A stretch of 8,796 nt of DNA, taken from positions 18,483 through 27,278 of the forward strand of contig DMHA01000387.1 of the NCBI GenBank assembly GCA_003449615.1, written 5' to 3'. Positions 5,777 through 8,796 of the stretch are shown piece by piece. The position numbers were made by a program, and so were the translations under genes. Position 1 is the first letter of the stretch. Every line of letters begins with the position of its first letter. The notes beneath the pieces were generated by a model, which did not search any database, was not told where the DNA came from, and saw only the letters and a program-made list of their open reading frames with translations. The stretch is from Flavobacterium sp. (lineage in GTDB: Bacteria > Bacteroidota > Bacteroidia > Flavobacteriales > Flavobacteriaceae).

Positions 5777-6529
5777 ATGACGCCCAACAAAAAAATATAT
5801 TTTGCCTCCGATCAGCATTTTGGCGCACCAACTCCTGAATTGAGTTTTCCCAGAGAACAAAAATTTGTAGCTTGGCTCGACGAAGTCAAAAAAGATGCGG
5901 AAGCCATTTTCTTGTTAGGCGATTTATTCGATTTTTGGTTTGAATATAAAACGGTGGTTCCCAAAGGTTTTGTTCGGATTTTGGGCAAATTGGCCGAAAT
6001 TTGCGACAGTGGTATTCCTATCTATTTCTTTGTGGGCAACCACGATTTGTGGATGAACGATTATTTTCAGCAAGAGTTGAACATTCCTATTTTTCGTGAC
6101 AATCAAGAATATACTTTCAATGGAAAAACCTTCCTCATTGGTCACGGCGACGGAAAAGGTCCCGGCGACAAAGGCTACAAACGAATGAAAAAAGTATTCA
6201 CGAATCCGTTTTCGAAATGGTTGTTCCGATGGCTCCATCCCGATATTGGCGTTCGACTCGGACATTACCTTTCTGTAAAAAACAAATTGATTTCAGGCGA
6301 TGAAGATGTGAAATTCCTTGGCGAAGAAAACGAATGGTTGATTTTGTATGCAAAAAGAAAACTGGAAACCAAACACTACAATTATCTCGTTTTTGGTCAT
6401 CGCCATTTGCCTATGAAAATCTCCGTTGGCGAAAACTCAGAGTATGTAAATCTAGGCGATTGGATTGGTTATTTTACGTATGGTGTTTTTGATGGTGAGA
6501 CTTTTGAGTTGAAGAAGTTTGATTTTTAA
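5777..6529 (+). CDS. lpxH: UDP-2,3-diacylglucosamine hydrolase (LpxH-like)
   Basis: Calcineurin-like metallophosphoesterase expected to hydrolyse UDP-2,3-diacylglucosamine to lipid X and UMP, the fourth step of lipid A synthesis, at the inner face of the cytoplasmic membrane. 250 residues. The metal-binding motifs appear in order: SDQHFG (Asp12, His14), GDLFDFWFEY (Asp49), GNHDLW (Asn88, His89), GHGDG (His123), FGHRHLP (His208, His210), and a closing LGDW. Phe in SDQHFG replaces the more usual Leu of SDxHLG, a mild change. GDLFDFWFEY with its aromatic run is diagnostic of the LpxH-type group. The gene follows queD after a 70-nt repeat-bearing gap and ends in a terminator that begins in the stop codon. 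Bacteroidota can carry more than one LpxH-like paralogue, so the exact substrate is inferred. Confidence 0.88.
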   Translation: MTPNKKIYFASDQHFGAPTPELSFPREQKFVAWLDEVKKDAEAIFLLGDLFDFWFEYKTVVPKGFVRILGKLAEICDSGIPIYFFVGNHDLWMNDYFQQELNIPIFRDNQEYTFNGKTFLIGHGDGKGPGDKGYKRMKKVFTNPFSKWLFRWLHPDIGVRLGHYLSVKNKLISGDEDVKFLGEENEWLILYAKRKLETKHYNYLVFGHRHLPMKISVGENSEYVNLGDWIGYFTYGVFDGETFELKKFDF

Positions 6530-6556
6530 ATTCATACAAGTCAAATATGAATTTTT
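6528..6556 (+). terminator. Terminator of lpxH
   Basis: AAATTCATA (6528-6536) pairs perfectly with TATGAATTT (6546-6554) over a 9-nt loop, followed by TT. The stem begins inside the stop codon. A second hairpin, AGATTTT (6558-6564)/AAAATCT (6571-6577), follows without a T-tract. This isolates the module downstream from lpxH. Confidence 0.65.
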
Positions 6557-6625
6557 CAGATTTTTTTCGGAAAATCTAGAGGTGGCTTACGTTGAAAGTA
6601 TATTAATAGAAACAATTATAATCCC

Positions 6626-6633
6626 TACATTTG
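6626..6633 (+). promoter_or_regulatory. Promoter -7 box of the leader RNA/methyltransferase unit
   Basis: TACATTTG matches TAnnTTTG exactly. Transcription would begin near 6640, giving an untranslated leader of about 270 nt before the methyltransferase ATG at 6908. No -33 TTG at normal spacing is seen; the nearest TTG, at 6592-6594, is too far upstream. Confidence 0.5.
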
Positions 6634-6680
6634 TAACAACATAAAAAACAAAAAATAGAAAGATAAAAAAATAAACATAT

Positions 6681-6900
6681 CGTTGAGCTTTTAGCTCTTA
6701 TTCTCTCAAATCAGAAACCTAGGAAATTTCTATCATACGAATGAGAATAAGCCGCGAGAGTTCACGTCCATCTGGGCGTGGGCTGTTCGTGCTTATTTTT
6801 CGTATGGGCTCTCCTAGGTGCCTTGATTTGGAAGTAAGTACAATGGACAGTTTCACGTCCTTTTTGCTTACAAGTTTAAGAGCAAGTTTCGCTTTTAAAC
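6681..6900 (+). ncRNA. Candidate multi-stem structured RNA leading the methyltransferase gene
   Basis: Helices found by eye: GAGCT/AGCTC (6685-6689/6693-6697); CAAATCA/TGATTTG (6707-6713/6824-6830); ACCTAGGA/TCCTAGGT (6717-6724/6812-6819); CATACGAA/TTCGTATG (6734-6741/6799-6806); AATAAGC/GCTTATT (6746-6752/6791-6797); CACGTCC/GGGCGTG (6763-6769/6774-6780). The last five nest into one long arm of 37 pairs. Separate hairpins follow: GTAAG/CTTAC with GGAC/GTCC (6834-6871), and a 10-bp stem 6874-6883/6891-6900 ending 7 nt before the ATG. Alternatively, GCTCTTA (6694-6700) pairs with TAAGAGC (6877-6883) and closes the whole domain. GC content is visibly higher than in the flanks. No known Rfam class is recognised. 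It could be a cis regulator or a free RNA processed from the transcript. The structure is strongly supported; function is unknown. Confidence 0.75.
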
Positions 6901-6907
6901 CCTAAAA

Positions 6908-7924
6908 ATGGCAAAACAATCTTCAAACAGCAATCTTCACCAAGCCAAAAACAACAAAAAAGACGAGTTTTATACCCAACTCGCCGATATCGAAAACGAA
7001 TTGCGGCACTACAAACCCCATTTCAAAGACAAAGTGGTCTATTGCAACTGCGACGACCCACGAGTGAGCAATTTTTTTCATTATTTTTCTTATAATTTTG
7101 AACATTTGGGTTTAAAAAAACTCATTGCCACCTGCTACAAAAATCAAGATGCCGATTTGTTTAGCACCAACCAATCGGAACAAGCCATTTATCTGGAATA
7201 CACAGGCGACAAAAACGGCAATAGTGTGCCTGATGTAGAAGAAATAGGCATAAAACCACTAAAAACCGATGGCGATTTTAGAAGCCCCGAAAGCATCGAA
7301 CTGCTGAAACAAGCCGATATTGTAGTTACTAATCCGCCATTTTCTTTGTTTAGAGAATATGTTGCACAACTCATTGAATATGATAAGAAATTTATAATTG
7401 TGGGTCATCAAAATGCGATAACCTATAAAGATATTTTTAAACTAATCAAAGAAAATAAATTGTGGTTAGGCTATGGGTTTAAAAGGAATATGGCACATTT
7501 TGTAAATAAGCATTATGTTGATTATGCTAGTGATAATGATCATAAAGAAGGAATGATTCGAGTTTCGGGTGTGGTTTGGTATACAAATATTGATACGGAG
7601 AAACGTCATGAAGATTTAATACTTCATAAAAAATACCACGGTAATGAAACTGATTATCCTAAATATGATAATTACGACGCTATAAATATTGACAAAACTA
7701 AAGACATACCAATTGATTTTGTTGGGGTTATGGGAGTGCCAATAACTTTCATAGATAAATATAATCCCAACCAATTTGAAATTTTGGGTGCAGAAACTTT
7801 TGAAAGCATTGAAGTTAGACACTGTATTTTTCAAAAACCAACTCATAAACTTTATAATAGTGAGAGATTAGTTTATAAAAGGATTTGGATTAAACACAAA
7901 ATAATTAAACACAAAAAACTATAA
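6908..7924 (+). CDS. Adenine-specific DNA methyltransferase, EcoRI family
   Basis: Predicted N6-adenine methyltransferase using S-adenosylmethionine, protecting host DNA or marking self. 338 residues, close to M.EcoRI in length. KKDEFYTQ (17-24) is the N-terminal block typical of the group. KVVYCNCDDPRVSNFF (42-57) occupies the cofactor-binding region, where this family has CNCDDP instead of FxGxG. VVTNPPFSLF (139-148) is the catalytic motif IV of the (D/N)PP(Y/F) type. GYGFKRNMAHF (188-198) is a further family block. The start follows a stable hairpin with no Shine-Dalgarno; the ATG context CCTAAAAATG is A-rich. The recognition sequence cannot be predicted. No EcoRI-like nuclease gene adjoins it; instead a membrane protein and a DUF262 protein follow at 3-nt spacing. 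The first ~420 nt use more C-ending codons than the AT-rich remainder. Confidence 0.9.
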   Translation: MAKQSSNSNLHQAKNNKKDEFYTQLADIENELRHYKPHFKDKVVYCNCDDPRVSNFFHYFSYNFEHLGLKKLIATCYKNQDADLFSTNQSEQAIYLEYTGDKNGNSVPDVEEIGIKPLKTDGDFRSPESIELLKQADIVVTNPPFSLFREYVAQLIEYDKKFIIVGHQNAITYKDIFKLIKENKLWLGYGFKRNMAHFVNKHYVDYASDNDHKEGMIRVSGVVWYTNIDTEKRHEDLILHKKYHGNETDYPKYDNYDAINIDKTKDIPIDFVGVMGVPITFIDKYNPNQFEILGAETFESIEVRHCIFQKPTHKLYNSERLVYKRIWIKHKIIKHKKL

Positions 7925-7927
7925 TTT

Positions 7928-8254
7928 ATGAATTTTGAATTAATCAGAGATATTGTACTTTCTGTCACATCCATTGTTATAGGTTTTGGTTTTATTGTTT
8001 TTTACTGTAAAACATTGGCATTATCAATAAAAATTAAAAAAATCAATATTGAAATAGAAAAAAATCATAAAAGGCTTAATCAACTTGATATAGAAGGCAT
8101 AAAATCAGATGGAGAATGGGATATGAACATAGGAAAAGATAATAAAAATGAGAAGCAAGAGAAACGAAAACTTGAACACAGTATAAAGTCATTGTGTAGA
8201 GAAAAAAAATATTATCTCGAAGAAATTTCAATTTATAAACTATTTAAAAAATAA
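7928..8254 (+). CDS. Small membrane-anchored protein with a long charged helical tail
   Basis: 108 residues, starting 3 nt after the methyltransferase stop and ending 3 nt before the DUF262 start, so clearly part of the operon. Residues 9-31 are a single strong hydrophobic helix (VLSVTSIVIGFGFIVFYCK). The rest, 35-108, is rich in Lys, Glu and Ile and reads as two helical segments (about 36-58 and 74-101) joined by a linker around DGEWDMNIGKDN, possibly a coiled coil. Residues after the helix are strongly basic, so the tail should lie in the cytoplasm. No enzymatic motif is seen and I recognise no family. In this context it could be a membrane sensor, tether or effector partner of the DUF262 protein; that role is inference from position only. 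Confidence 0.7.
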   Translation: MNFELIRDIVLSVTSIVIGFGFIVFYCKTLALSIKIKKINIEIEKNHKRLNQLDIEGIKSDGEWDMNIGKDNKNEKQEKRKLEHSIKSLCREKKYYLEEISIYKLFKK

Positions 8255-8257
8255 GTA

Positions 8258-8796
8258 ATGGATATAGCACTCAAAGAAATTACAGTCCGAGAATTAGTTA
8301 ACGGCTACAAAGACAACAACGATGAAGGAGTTGTTGGTTATAATGGAAAACTAGATATTCGCCCACCTTATCAGCGTGAATTTGTATATGATGTAAAAGA
8401 ACGTAATGCTGTTATTAATACGCTTCAAAAGAACTTTCCGCTTAATGTAATGTACTGGGCAGTTCGTGAAGACGGAGATTTTGAAGTTATCGACGGTCAG
8501 CAACGCACCATTTCTATTTGCCAATACGTGAATGGCGATTATTCTATTGAGGGTTTGGCGTTTCACAATTTACCAAAAGACAAGATAGAACAAATTTTGA
8601 ATTATAAATTAATGGTTTATTTCTGTTCGGGAAACGACAGCGAAAAATTAGACTGGTTTGAAACCATCAACATTGCAGGAAAGGTATTAACTGACCAAGA
8701 ATTAAGAAATGCGGTCTATTCTGGCTCATGGGTTTCTGATGCTAAACGCTATTTTTCAAAAAACAGCCGACCCAAAATTGGCGATGAATATTTGAA
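8258..8796 (+). CDS. DUF262 (GmrSD N-terminal-like) protein, 3' end cut by window
   Basis: 179 residues are visible from ATG 8258; the frame is open at the edge. RPPYQREF (35-42) and IDGQQRT (78-84) are the two hallmark motifs of DUF262, the ParB/Srx-like NTP-hydrolysing fold that drives GmrSD-type modification-dependent enzymes and SspE. ETINIAGKVLTDQELRNAVY (135-154) matches the conserved third block. In known systems this domain is paired with an HNH-type nuclease domain (DUF1524) or with a separate effector such as a HEPN protein. Which applies here cannot be seen, because the C-terminus and next genes lie outside. It is the third gene of the methyltransferase operon, again with a 3-nt gap, which argues that the unit is a restriction-like defence system in which the methyltransferase marks self. 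The family call is firm; the activity is inferred. Confidence 0.9.
   Translation, partial: MDIALKEITVRELVNGYKDNNDEGVVGYNGKLDIRPPYQREFVYDVKERNAVINTLQKNFPLNVMYWAVREDGDFEVIDGQQRTISICQYVNGDYSIEGLAFHNLPKDKIEQILNYKLMVYFCSGNDSEKLDWFETINIAGKVLTDQELRNAVYSGSWVSDAKRYFSKNSRPKIGDEYL

Noticed and set aside
5924..6265. 113-codon minus-strand open frame inside lpxH
   Set aside because: It is antisense to the metal-binding region of a complete LpxH-like gene and shows no motif of its own.
6681..6900. Retron msr-msd or CRISPR/omega RNA explanation for the structured leader
   Set aside because: No reverse transcriptase, Cas or TnpB/IscB gene is in the window and no regular repeat-spacer array is present.
6681..6900. 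Known SAM riboswitch controlling the methyltransferase
   Set aside because: I could not match the helices or conserved loop sequences to the SAM-I or SAM-II patterns I know; a covariance search would settle it.

Overview
The window looks like a chromosomal segment from Bacteroidota, most likely Flavobacteriaceae and close to Flavobacterium. The signs are a low-GC background, A-rich starts with little Shine-Dalgarno, repeated matches to the Bacteroidota -7 promoter box TAnnTTTG, an LpxH-type lipid A hydrolase, and a secreted S9A prolyl oligopeptidase typical of flavobacteria. The organism is inferred from these traits, not from a database match.

Layout: (1) 1-1643, minus strand: 5' part of a secreted prolyl oligopeptidase cut by the window edge before its catalytic serine. 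(2) 1711-4057: an accessory stretch ending beside a tRNA gene. It holds an orphan HigA-like helix-turn-helix regulator with a palindromic operator candidate, a frameshifted remnant of a mobile-element toprim/DUF6371-type protein, and a lipoprotein gene of unknown role. That gene has its own promoter and terminator, and related short sequences flank it in inverted orientation. A hairpin-rich AT-rich spacer follows. (3) 4074-4147, minus: tRNA-Ala(GGC) with promoter and terminator. (4) 4274-6529, plus: housekeeping genes, namely a crotonase-family protein, a 58-residue membrane protein, a QueD-type 6-carboxytetrahydropterin synthase and an LpxH-like UDP-2,3-diacylglucosamine hydrolase closed by a terminator. 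(5) 6626-8796, plus: a candidate defence module. A promoter is followed by a leader of about 270 nt whose last 220 nt fold into an elaborate multi-stem RNA, then an EcoRI-family adenine methyltransferase, a small membrane/charged-helix protein and a DUF262 (GmrSD-like) protein that runs off the edge.

The most interesting part is region 5. The methyltransferase, membrane protein and DUF262 gene are 3 nt apart and look like one operon. The leader RNA contains nested long helices plus segments that can pair in two mutually exclusive ways, including a 10-bp hairpin that ends 7 nt before the methyltransferase ATG. It could be a cis switch setting methyltransferase dose, or a separate RNA component of the system. 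Methyltransferase plus DUF262 is a known kind of association in restriction-like defence. I cannot match the leader RNA to any family I know.
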